Below are positions 18,253 to 26,012 of a stretch of 64,000 bases of DNA, in pieces (the first letter of the stretch is position 1; each line of letters opens with the position of its first letter). Under the pieces are notes generated by a model. It was not told where the DNA came from. It searched no databases and was given only the letters and a program-made list of their open reading frames with translations. The translations under genes were made by a program, and so were the position numbers. The DNA is from Onstottus_B sp049273855 (GTDB lineage Bacteria; Acidobacteriota; Blastocatellia; UBA7656): assembly GCA_049273855.1 (NCBI GenBank), contig JBASRN010000036.1, forward strand, positions 1 to 64,000. The letters run 5' to 3'.

Positions 18253-18888
18253 TTAACTTGGCGCGCTCCAGCTCACCGTCAGGCCTCCAGGCCCTGGAGG
18301 TGGACTAAACGTCCCGCTAAAACAAGAGTTACAACTCACAGAGGCGGGGGGAGTGAGTTGTTGCCCCGCACCGCAACCAGAATTGTCGTAGCAAGCGCCA
18401 AGAATCAAACCCGTACATTCACTCGGGCAAGACCCGATGCCATTAATCTTCTTGACGCAATCTTGACAAGCTGCCGGGGTCGTAGCCGCCGCCGCTGCTG
18501 TTGGCGCAATGATCGATGTGACCATGGGCAAGGTTACTGCAGCCGCCAATCCCAGCTTGCGCATCACGTCGCGTCTTGAAAAATTAACCGTTTCCCCTTG
18601 TCTCACCGCACGTTTCTGTAAAAGGTCGGCTTTCGACAGTTGCTTGAGAGCCAGCCAGACTACATCTTCGCTAACTGGTTTGCGCCATTCTTCCTCCATC
18701 AGCGCCGCTATACCTGCCGGTGTTGTCTGACCATCACAGTGGTTCCAGACAAAAGCTGCCGTTTGGTTGAGGCAGTGAGCCTTATGTTGTGTGAGGTCAT
18801 AGACAAGAACCTCATCGGGCAGTTCTTGAACGACGAGATCTTCTCGCCGGGCCAGAGCTGTTTGCTGATTATCGGCTTCGAGTTTCAT
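18253..18888 (-). CDS. PqqD-like (RRE) domain fused to a Tat signal and Cys-rich tail
   Basis: A 211-residue protein; the ATG at 18888 follows GGAGAG at good spacing, so the longer frame to 19002 is rejected. Residues 13-95 match PqqD-like peptide-binding domains (LVYDLTQHKAHCLNQTAAFVW, then WLALKQLSKADLL). Residues 104-111 are a twin-arginine motif (SRRDVMRK), followed by a hydrophobic run to about 130 and an AxA-like region. The mature tail of about 75 residues has eight cysteines at 141, 144, 154, 158, 166, 172, 186 and 189 and ends in a Pro/Gly-rich stretch. The layout suggests a peptide-recognition domain in cis with an exported disulfide-rich product. The final function is unknown. Confidence 0.75.
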   Translation of the reverse strand: MKLEADNQQTALARREDLVVQELPDEVLVYDLTQHKAHCLNQTAAFVWNHCDGQTTPAGIAALMEEEWRKPVSEDVVWLALKQLSKADLLQKRAVRQGETVNFSRRDVMRKLGLAAAVTLPMVTSIIAPTAAAAATTPAACQDCVKKINGIGSCPSECTGLILGACYDNSGCGAGQQLTPPASVSCNSCFSGTFSPPPGPGGLTVSWSAPS

Positions 18889-18998
18889 GCGTCTCTCCTT
18901 TCCAAAGCTGAATCGAACACGAGCGAAACATTTCTGCTTGAAAGAAGTGGCTACACATGCCACATCTTCGGGAATTCGTTGTTGTGCCAAAGAGCGCT

Positions 18999-19934
18999 TC
19001 ATTCACGGGCAGATCCCTCAACCGCCGAACGGTTTTCCCAGAACCCTCCTTGCAGGATGTGTCGCGCGGTTTCTTTAGCCTCACCACGCACCCCCTTGAG
19101 GATGGTCGCGCCCATGACTACTTTCCGGAGGATCGGAATGACGACTTCGGGTTTCCGCCTAGCCGGAACAGTGTTGGCGAGCAGTTCCAACACCCCTTGC
19201 CCGCCTGAAAGCTCCTCAGGACGCCAGCGTGCACCGGATTCATGGCGGCTGACTACTACGAGCCCCACCGGTAGCGGCTTCGTTCCGTTGACGCCTCCGA
19301 TCTCTTCGACCGATCGGTTTTTTTGTTTTGGGGAGCCCGGCTTTCTCATCGCCAGCGACTGCGGATACGGATGCACGCGCCCCTGGCTATCCAGCACCGC
19401 ATACTCGTCGGAATAGTAAGTTGCTCCAGCCCTCACAAGTTCAGCCACCAGACTGGTCTTGCCGCACATTGAATGACCCGGGACGACGATCGCTTTCCCC
19501 TGCCAGCCGACGGCGCCGGCGTGAACGAACACTCTGCGCCGCGCCATTTCAGCGACGTACATCTTCAGTCGTACCTCAAAAACTTTCAATATTTCTTTTA
19601 GACTGCGTGATTCAGCCGCGGTATCGAGGTCATCTAAGAGACGATATGCCGAACGACCGTTTCTCCGTAATCCCGCGCCTCCAACGTGAAGAGAGAATAG
19701 ACGCTCAACAAATTGCACCGAAGTCGGTTTCCACAGGGGTGGGGCATGATCCAGGATACGGTCCAGAAACTCGGGCTTGTTCGTGCGAATCCCGACACGA
19801 ACTCCGTAAGCCAGAATTGACCGGCCAGCAATCCAACCCGCCGAACAGTCCTCCCGTGAACCACCGCCAATCGTTCTGGTATATGGCAATAATGAGCCTG
19901 AAAAACGATTCATGCTAATTGCTGCTTTCGTCAT
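18999..19934 (-). CDS. HprK-related kinase
   Basis: A 311-residue protein resembling HPr kinase-related proteins. The Walker A loop is GHSMCGKT at residues 153-160, followed by strand and acidic segment YYSDEYAVLD where HprK binds metal. The N-terminal 140 residues are not the DRTGG-type HprK domain. Related kinases are known to travel with PqqD-like proteins and nucleotidyltransferases (HprK-related A systems), and one branch phosphorylates lasso peptides. Its substrate here is unknown; the adjacent Cys-rich peptide is an obvious candidate. A decayed copy of its C terminus exists at 22786-22947. Confidence 0.7.
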   Translation of the reverse strand: MTKAAISMNRFSGSLLPYTRTIGGGSREDCSAGWIAGRSILAYGVRVGIRTNKPEFLDRILDHAPPLWKPTSVQFVERLFSLHVGGAGLRRNGRSAYRLLDDLDTAAESRSLKEILKVFEVRLKMYVAEMARRRVFVHAGAVGWQGKAIVVPGHSMCGKTSLVAELVRAGATYYSDEYAVLDSQGRVHPYPQSLAMRKPGSPKQKNRSVEEIGGVNGTKPLPVGLVVVSRHESGARWRPEELSGGQGVLELLANTVPARRKPEVVIPILRKVVMGATILKGVRGEAKETARHILQGGFWENRSAVEGSARE

Positions 19935-19967
19935 CGAATCCCTAAAAGTCTAATGCTCGAAAGTGAA

Positions 19968-21515
19968 TCAAAAGCTGGACGCAATTGGGAGCTCCACTTT
20001 GCGAACTCCAGCCAGCGCCAGAACGTTCCGTTCGCCTTTTGCCAGACTTGATGCAATTCTGCCCTCGCCGTCGATCAGGACACCCGAAGGTGTGCTGTTC
20101 GAGCCAAACAGCGGGGCAATTTCAAAGTCCGAATCAAACAAGATCAGCGATTTCAGATTTCGAGTTTTAGTTCTGACATCGTCCGCCTTACCGGAAGCAA
20201 TGATGGCCAGTCTCGGCGAGCCTTTCGGCGGATTCTCTTCAAATCTCCTGAGTTCGTCAGACATCGCCAGGCAGAAGGGGCAACCCGGATCCCAGAACAG
20301 CAGCAGAGTCTCTGCACTAGCCAACTCTTCAGTGTTGATGACCCGACCCTCTAGATCAGGAAGCGAAAACCTCGGGGCCGGTTCGCCCACCTTGAATAGA
20401 GAGCTTCCGACAGTAACCTGCGGAATAGATCCATTTGACCCCTTACTTGCTGACAGTCCCGCACCTGTTGTAACGGTGTGATTGACAAGCGCCAGGATTG
20501 CTTCCTCGCCGTAAGTCGTGTGGCTTGCAATCCTTCCTTCACGGCTAATCAGGACTGCAGCGGGAGTCCATTTGGCTTGGTAATCCTCGGCGACAGGGTA
20601 TTCATTCTGCAATAACAGATGTCTGGCTTCATACTTCGCCACCCGCTCGTGGTTTTCCTTCAGCGTACCCTTACTCAGCAGTGCAATGGTCAGATGATCA
20701 TCATAATCACGCTCCCAAACTCTGACGAACGGCAACAGCGTCTTGCAGGGGAAGCAACTTGGACTGACAAACAGAAGGAGGACTGGGTTGCCGTGTGCCA
20801 GCAGATCGTCCAGCGTCATCTGTTCTCCGCCGATAGCAGCAAGGGAAAAACGGGGTGCGGGCGCTCCGACGGGAAGTCCTTCGACTGGGGGAGCCGCTTC
20901 CTCGCGCTCGAGCGGCGCAGGTTCCGCGTAATCCTCATCAATCACTCTTTTCGTTGCTTCGATTCTCTCCAGGACGGTTGCCTGCTGTCTGAGGAGACGG
21001 CGAAGAAAAACAACGCCAGTGGCCAGCAGCCCGACAGCAACGAGGCTAAGTACGAGATTGAAGACCTCTCCAGCTCTCAAGCCAACGAGCCAGTTGAATG
21101 CGCTCAAGCCGGGGGCATCCTTCCCCTGCAAGACGACAACCGCGGCGACCCCGGCTAGGAGCAGATTACGCGCAAAGACAGACCAGCTCACCGGCTTGGA
21201 GTGGAGTTGACCGAAGCAGTTGCAGTCAGGCGTTTGTCCCCGGGTGAGATTCACACCGATCCCCCCCGCGAAGGCCAATAACAGAGATAGAGCTGCGATT
21301 GCGCCCCACCAGGCAGAAGCTAGCGGCAATAGTGCCAACGCGACGAGGATCTCGATGAAGGGTAAACTCCAGCCAACCGGACCTGCTAACTTCTCCGGCA
21401 CGCCGAATTGAGCTAACATGCGGCGTGAACCGCTCGTGTCCGCGGCTTTGGCAAACCCGGCGACACCGAAAACCAAAGCGAGAAAAAGTCTAGCAATCAG
21501 CAGAACAATCTCCAT
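19968..21515 (-). CDS. MauE-like membrane protein fused to two thioredoxin-fold domains
   Basis: A 515-residue protein. Residues 1-175 are a DoxX/MauE-type membrane domain: FGVAGFAKAAD at the first helix, and the cysteine pair in QTPDCNCFGQ (residues 94-103) typical of MauE. After a charged linker come two redoxin domains. The first has SPSCFPCKTL (Cys254, Cys257) and cis-proline WTPAAV. The second has DPGCPFCLAM (Cys412, Cys415) and STPSGV. Each opens with GAPAPRFSL or GEPAPRFSL. In methylamine utilisation, separate MauE and MauD proteins support disulfide formation in the small subunit. A single chain with two redoxin units suggests electron relay across the membrane. A ribosome site AGGAGG lies upstream. 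Confidence 0.85.
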   Translation of the reverse strand: MEIVLLIARLFLALVFGVAGFAKAADTSGSRRMLAQFGVPEKLAGPVGWSLPFIEILVALALLPLASAWWGAIAALSLLLAFAGGIGVNLTRGQTPDCNCFGQLHSKPVSWSVFARNLLLAGVAAVVVLQGKDAPGLSAFNWLVGLRAGEVFNLVLSLVAVGLLATGVVFLRRLLRQQATVLERIEATKRVIDEDYAEPAPLEREEAAPPVEGLPVGAPAPRFSLAAIGGEQMTLDDLLAHGNPVLLLFVSPSCFPCKTLLPFVRVWERDYDDHLTIALLSKGTLKENHERVAKYEARHLLLQNEYPVAEDYQAKWTPAAVLISREGRIASHTTYGEEAILALVNHTVTTGAGLSASKGSNGSIPQVTVGSSLFKVGEPAPRFSLPDLEGRVINTEELASAETLLLFWDPGCPFCLAMSDELRRFEENPPKGSPRLAIIASGKADDVRTKTRNLKSLILFDSDFEIAPLFGSNSTPSGVLIDGEGRIASSLAKGERNVLALAGVRKVELPIASSF

Positions 21516-21534
21516 AGTAGCTACAAGTCACCTC

Positions 21535-22638
21535 CTAGGATGAACTGGCCCCAGACAACCTCGAGAGTTGTAACAGCAGCGCCGTAGTTCGCGAAAACAC
21601 ATGGCCGACCTGGAACGGCAATCGAGGTAGCTCATTGAACGGCCCTTTTAATGTTATCGTAGCTTCAATTGCGTTCGGCCAGTGACTAGACAGTTCTCTC
21701 AGCGGCGCGCTTAAGGCTCTGAGGGGACGCTTCAGGTATACAGTGACTTGCCTTAGGGACTGAAAGGGAGTTCCCCATTCCTTCAACACTGCAGGCACCA
21801 ACCAACTCGGCAGCTTCTTGGCTCGACGCGCGATTGGCGTTCCTTCTACCTCCGTCCCGAGCAACTCGTGCGCTAGCCCGATGGCACAGGCGACCCAATC
21901 TGCCTGTTGACGTGAGTGCCCAAGACACCGATCCCAGTCGAAATCCTGGGCTCGCGTCTCCAGCAGCACGGCAATGTCGCATAACCAGAGCGGGCGAACC
22001 GCGCCATGACGCAGCAAATGCATGCACAGGAAGCGCAAATGATCCTCCGCGCTCAGCACTCGCACTTCCAGATCGTCAAGCCCGACCAACTGCGAGCGAC
22101 CAAAAATATCATTGGTCTGCCGGTCGTAAAACTTACCGAACCCCAGGTGCAAATCCGCATCCGGGATTTCCCGACTCTTCAGAACGGCTTTGGCATGCGC
22201 GTATTGCTCCGGCAAGACACATAGATCAAGGTCACCATATGGCCGCATTCCGAGTTCCGGATAAACGCGAGCGATCGCCCACCCTTTTACCAGCACAGGT
22301 TCTACGCCAAAGCTACGCAAAAGCGGGATGACCTGTTTCAAGCTGCGCCGATGGAGTGCGGCCTGAAGCGAGTGGAGGCGATAGGCTTGTTGTAACTGGA
22401 ACGCGGTGGGGGAAGTTCCCAGGACGGAGTGGCGGATCTTACACCAGGCAAGACCCCCAGCCCCCGAACTAGGGAGCAACGCAGCAACATCTTCCAATTC
22501 TTGGGCCGAACTGGTGGGCGGAGTCGGCGAGGCTCGCCAGGCCCCGGAGAGCAGTTGCGCCACTAGCCTGCCGCGCGCACGCGTCGACCCCTCCTTTGGG
22601 TTTTGTTTAAGAAATGATGTTAGCGCTTTCACCGGCAA
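21535..22638 (-). CDS. Nucleotidyltransferase family protein (PF14907-like)
   Basis: A 367-residue protein of the uncharacterised nucleotidyltransferase_5 family. The core is VEPVLVKGWAIARVYPELG followed by RPYGDLDLCVLPEQ, with the paired aspartates that bind metal in the nucleotidyltransferase fold. Helical regions surround it, and LLRHGAVRPLWLCDIAVLL is also typical of the family. It is the first gene of the presumed unit with MauE-redoxin, HprK-related kinase and PqqD-Tat-Cys. Members often accompany HprK-related kinases and PqqD-like proteins, but no reaction has been assigned. No strong ribosome site was found. Confidence 0.75.
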   Translation of the reverse strand: MPVKALTSFLKQNPKEGSTRARGRLVAQLLSGAWRASPTPPTSSAQELEDVAALLPSSGAGGLAWCKIRHSVLGTSPTAFQLQQAYRLHSLQAALHRRSLKQVIPLLRSFGVEPVLVKGWAIARVYPELGMRPYGDLDLCVLPEQYAHAKAVLKSREIPDADLHLGFGKFYDRQTNDIFGRSQLVGLDDLEVRVLSAEDHLRFLCMHLLRHGAVRPLWLCDIAVLLETRAQDFDWDRCLGHSRQQADWVACAIGLAHELLGTEVEGTPIARRAKKLPSWLVPAVLKEWGTPFQSLRQVTVYLKRPLRALSAPLRELSSHWPNAIEATITLKGPFNELPRLPFQVGHVFSRTTALLLQLSRLSGASSS

Positions 22639-22785
22639 TTCCCTGGATCATAAGCTCTCAATCAAGGCGCGTCCTTCGGGGTGCTAAGCGGGACGTAGAA
22701 ACTATCTAGGCGGCGCCTTCCTTCTTAGGACGCTTCAGCACGTATGTTCAAGTTAAGATCAAGCTGGACCAGTAACGCCGACCCA

Positions 22786-22947
22786 TCAAGAATCGTCATC
22801 ACTGCTCGATCGCCTTATCCAGGCCTCGAACGCCCCCTTCCAGCAGCTATTCTGCGCAGTGGAGAAAGCGGCCTCGCCACGCACTCCCTTGAGAATAGTG
22901 GCTCCCGTTACCACATGCCTTGACATTGGCAGCATGACCTCGCGTCG
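22786..22947 (-). pseudogene. Decayed C-terminal fragment of an HprK-related kinase
   Basis: Conceptual minus-strand translation of 22947 down to the TGA at 22786-22788 gives RREVMLPMSRHVVTGATILK then GVRGEA, which matches RKPEVVIPILRKVVMGATILK-GVRGEA near the C terminus of the intact kinase at 18999-19934. DNA identity is also plain, for example CGCACTCCCTTGAGAATAGT against CGCACCCCCTTGAGGATGGT. Upstream of the match the frame closes with TAG, and there is no P-loop. The copy is therefore a remnant about 54 codons long, left by duplication or by loss of a second cassette. Confidence 0.75.
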
Positions 22948-23256
22948 ATATATATAACACTAGCCAGGCGGTCAATCGTCTCCATTCAGCTCGAAGTTCG
23001 CCTCATACGAGGCATCAATCTATCGCTTGTATTGTCCGCTCTTGGTTCGCATTCAAAACCTAACTATAAACTGCTCAGCAGTCGGTGCGACGGATAAACC
23101 GGTGACCAGCATTGTCGCCCGCAAGAGGTACCGCTCTACGTTGTCAGATGCTATAAAGCACGTTCAGACCGAGTCTCTAGCCAGCGGTCCTCTAGAGGAG
23201 ACGGACGTTTAGAGGTGACGGGCGTTTCATCCTGAGCCGATCTGTTAGCGAAAAGT
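22948..23256. other. Intergenic region upstream of the kinase remnant, no gene seen
   Basis: No frame with a ribosome site or recognisable motif is present. A perfect palindrome CCTCTAGAGG occurs near 23190, and an AT-rich ATATATATA run lies at the left edge. The stretch may be the rest of the decayed cassette. I could not match it to other genes in the window. Confidence 0.4.
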
Positions 23257-23297
23257 ACAACACCCCGCAGTGGGTCTTCCCAATTTCGGGGTGTTGT
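23257..23297 (-). terminator. Terminator of the FecR-like gene
   Basis: ACAACACCCCG (23257-23267) and CGGGGTGTTGT (23287-23297) form a perfect 11-bp stem. The loop contains a small second hairpin, TGGG-TCTT-CCCA. Read on the minus strand it starts 38 bases beyond the stop of the FecR-like gene and is followed by ACTTTTCG, a short T run. Confidence 0.7.
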
Positions 23298-23334
23298 TCC
23301 TGTCGCTTGTTCGCGAGATAGCTTGCGTTCGGTA

Positions 23335-24063
23335 TCACGGCAGTATCGGACTCGGGGGCTCTTCAGGAAGCGGGAACTCCTCGCCTAACGCTTCCGACAC
23401 CGGAAAAACGATTGCCGCCAGGCCAAGAAGGAGGAGGACCGGGAATTCTTTCTCATCGCAATAAACCTTGAATACCGCGTCCCCTGTTGCGCTGACTGTC
23501 TTGACCCCGTCAAAGTCATGGTGATCGACAGCAGTCAGGATTTTCTCTTTATCCGTGCCGTACTTTACCAGAACTTGACCCTTCTTGACCTTCACGTCAA
23601 TCTCTCGATCGTCAGTGAAGATCCCGACTTTCCCCTCATGGAGGATACGAACAACTGCAGGCACGCTGGGTGGCACCGTAACGGTGACGCCCTTCCCACA
23701 TTTGTTGAGATCAATGTCCACTGCGTTGGGTGACATCTTCAAGGTAATCGCGCTGAACCCATGGACGATGACCTGACCGATGGCTCCCATCTCAATGATC
23801 GCCTCGCCCGCCGTCCTCGTCTGGATCACGCTGCCGTCCAGCACGGTCATCCCAGTCTTTGCTTCATTCCCGTTAAGTAGGACTGAGCCCTTAACGGTAA
23901 GCATGCCTGTTGGCACTTGCACGACTTGTAGATTCTCCGCAAGCGTACCAGGATCCGATTCATTCACCCGGGCAATCACCACGGGGCTCACCAAAAGAGT
24001 CGCGACTGCAAAAGCCAGCAGCAAACTGATCGGCGCTTTCATTCCTGTCATAGGGGTCTTCAT
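23335..24063 (-). CDS. Exported FecR-like beta-structured protein
   Basis: A 242-residue protein; the ATG at 24063 has GGAGG six bases upstream, which rules out the longer frame to 24123. A signal peptide is present (PISLLLAFAVATLLVSPVVIA). The central region has repeated short beta strands with the FecR-type phrases GMTVLDGSVIQTRTAGEAIIEMG, GKVGIFTDDREIDVKVKKGQVLVKYG. A hydrophobic segment near the C terminus (FPVLLLLGLAAIVFPV) may anchor it. FecR-like proteins without a sigma factor partner are common near glycan loci. No sigma or TonB gene is adjacent. Role unknown. Confidence 0.7.
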   Translation of the reverse strand: MKTPMTGMKAPISLLLAFAVATLLVSPVVIARVNESDPGTLAENLQVVQVPTGMLTVKGSVLLNGNEAKTGMTVLDGSVIQTRTAGEAIIEMGAIGQVIVHGFSAITLKMSPNAVDIDLNKCGKGVTVTVPPSVPAVVRILHEGKVGIFTDDREIDVKVKKGQVLVKYGTDKEKILTAVDHHDFDGVKTVSATGDAVFKVYCDEKEFPVLLLLGLAAIVFPVSEALGEEFPLPEEPPSPILP

Positions 24064-24138
24064 AACACCTCCAAATTCTATCCGGGGGCCCAACCGGCAA
24101 GACTGGCTCTGGTAAACTAACACTGTTCGGACGTCCCT

Positions 24139-24167
24139 AGCCTACGAGAAGCGAACCAGAAAGTCAA
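24139..24167 (-). promoter_or_regulatory. Candidate promoter of the FecR-like gene
   Basis: On the minus strand TTGACT (24167-24162) and TAGGCT (24144-24139) are 17 bases apart, predicting a start near 24132 and a leader of about 70 bases before the ATG at 24063. The -35 box matches five of six consensus bases; the -10 box is weak. Confidence 0.4.
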
Positions 24168-24193
24168 CCACTTTTCTCGCAGGAAAACTAATG

Positions 24194-24224
24194 GAATGAC
24201 CTATTTAGGTAACACCGGTCATTC
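24194..24224 (-). terminator. Possible terminator at the end of the glycan locus
   Basis: GAATGACC (24194-24201) and GGTCATTC (24217-24224) form a perfect 8-bp stem with a 15-base loop; the right arm includes the stop codon of the transferase/CapD-like fusion gene. On the minus strand it is followed by CATTAGTTTTCC. It would end the long minus-strand transcript before the FecR-like promoter. Confidence 0.4.
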
Positions 24225-25973
24225 GATGCGAATGCTCATCTTCTTAAGGCCAACGCCCAGCCGGCGCAGATACTCTAGCTTGGCGTCCGGGACTTTGAAA
24301 GTAGAAATCAGCACTTCGCTGACTCCGTAGGCGCGAACAAGGTGCGGCAGTTGCTGGCTCCTGAATATCCGATAGCCGTGAATCAACTTACCCGCCTTGC
24401 CTTCGTCATCATCAATGAAGCCCACCGGGGCATAGCGATGCTCCGGATTGCTGAGTATCTCACGGATTAGCAATTCGCCGCCGTCGCCGGCGCCGTAGAT
24501 CAACACCGGCGTCGCGTCAGGGTCCAACCGCCGGCGACCCACGATCAACGCAGCAAACAATCGGAACGACAGTCGACTTACGCTCACAAACACCAACAAC
24601 AGCAAGATATTCAGCAAAGCCACCGCCCTCGACGGACCACGAAACCAGTACTCCGCGAACACTACCAGCATACTCACAGCGCCCCCGGCAATCACCGCTC
24701 TGGCAATAGTAAGGAAGTCGGTGATCCCTACATAACGCCACAAGCCCCGATAGACGCCGCCAAACAGAAAGAACGCCATCTGAATAATTATCACCAGCGG
24801 CAAGGTCCGTAGGAAGATTGCTGATTGCTCTTCGGGTAGGTTCCCATCCCAGCGAAGTAGAAACGCGCCGTAGTATGCAAGCGTCATCAGAACGACGTCG
24901 AGCAGAACCTCAAAAACTCGCCGCTTGTACGAGAACTCGGCAATCGCATTGATGATCCGGGCGCCCTGAGGCTCCTCCCCTTCCTCGTAGACTCGCACCT
25001 TTCCTAGGTACAGCCCGAGGAACACCACCAGCAACGCAAAGCCCGGCACCAGAGCCATCATGACCGTGGTGTTCATCGATCTGACCAACAACGCCAGCGC
25101 ACCCGACACCGCCGCGAACAAATAGAGCAACAGCACCGCGCGTCGCTCCGAAACCCCGAGCGCTACAAGGCGGTGAGACGTGTGGTCACGCCCCCCTTGA
25201 GAAATCCGCCGGCCGGACAGCTTTCTCGTTACTGTGACAATGCAGGTGTCGAAGATCGGTATCATCAGAATCAGCACCGGCGTCAGCAGTACTGAGGTCA
25301 GATTCCGCAAGCGGCCGGTGTCGCTTAGCAGGGCTGTACCGCTAAGCAGGAAACCGAGGAACATCGAACCGCTGTCGCCCATGAAAATGGATGCCGGGTT
25401 GAAATTAAAAACCAGGAACCCCAGCGCCGCCGCTCCGAGCATCGCCGGCAGCACCGCCTCCGGAATTTGCCCATTCAGCACGAAGGTAATCGCAAGAAAC
25501 AAACACGCGATCGACGTAACCCCACCGGCAAGGCCGTCCATGTTGTCCAGCAAGTTCAACGCATTGGTTATCCCAACGAGCCAAAAGATGGTAAGAACGT
25601 CATTTACCAGTCGATACTCCACGAACGGCAGGTGCAACCCGAAGTAAACAAGTATCGATGCCGCGATCAACTGGAAGACAAGCTTGGTGTAAGGCTTGAT
25701 GTGCAGAATGTCGTCTACAAGCCCGGTTACTACCAACAGCGTCCCGCCCGCCAGAATCGCGTAAGCGCCAGTGGTCCGCGAGCCAAAGAAGTAAAAGCCC
25801 ACAACGAACGCCAGGTATATCGCGACACCGCCAAGCAGCGGTGTAGGCTTGCTGTGCCACCGATCCCGCCGCGGCGCGGCAACCAGTCCGATGAGGGGTG
25901 ACACAGCCCTGGCCAACGCGGTGAGGAGAATAGCAAGCACCAATGTGCTCAAGCTAGCTACGATGATTCTCAT
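24219..25973 (-). CDS. Undecaprenyl-phosphate sugar-1-phosphate transferase fused to CapD-type N-terminal half
   Basis: A 584-residue membrane protein with two recognisable parts. Residues 1-325 are a WecA/MraY-family transferase that loads the first sugar phosphate onto the lipid carrier: LVDD at 85-88, LLDNMDGLAGG at 141-151, GDSGSMFLG at 199-207 and HTSHRL at 264-269. Residues 346-480 are four membrane helices like those of FlaA1/CapD dehydratases (YKRRVFEVLLDVVLMTLAYYG). Residues 488-584 are the first Rossmann unit with GAGDGGELLIREI and GFIDDD. The catalytic SDR domain that normally follows in CapD is missing. The Rossmann unit may sense a nucleotide or act structurally. It is the last gene of the locus. 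Confidence 0.88.
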   Translation of the reverse strand: MRIIVASLSTLVLAILLTALARAVSPLIGLVAAPRRDRWHSKPTPLLGGVAIYLAFVVGFYFFGSRTTGAYAILAGGTLLVVTGLVDDILHIKPYTKLVFQLIAASILVYFGLHLPFVEYRLVNDVLTIFWLVGITNALNLLDNMDGLAGGVTSIACLFLAITFVLNGQIPEAVLPAMLGAAALGFLVFNFNPASIFMGDSGSMFLGFLLSGTALLSDTGRLRNLTSVLLTPVLILMIPIFDTCIVTVTRKLSGRRISQGGRDHTSHRLVALGVSERRAVLLLYLFAAVSGALALLVRSMNTTVMMALVPGFALLVVFLGLYLGKVRVYEEGEEPQGARIINAIAEFSYKRRVFEVLLDVVLMTLAYYGAFLLRWDGNLPEEQSAIFLRTLPLVIIIQMAFFLFGGVYRGLWRYVGITDFLTIARAVIAGGAVSMLVVFAEYWFRGPSRAVALLNILLLLVFVSVSRLSFRLFAALIVGRRRLDPDATPVLIYGAGDGGELLIREILSNPEHRYAPVGFIDDDEGKAGKLIHGYRIFRSQQLPHLVRAYGVSEVLISTFKVPDAKLEYLRRLGVGLKKMSIRIE

Positions 25974-26012
25974 GCGATCCCACTAAGTGAATACCGTTTT
26001 TCAGCGCCAACC

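Noticed and set aside
22948..23256. Possible further pieces of the decayed kinase cassette
   Set aside because: Translation in the three minus-strand frames gave no segment resembling the kinase, PqqD-like or nucleotidyltransferase proteins.
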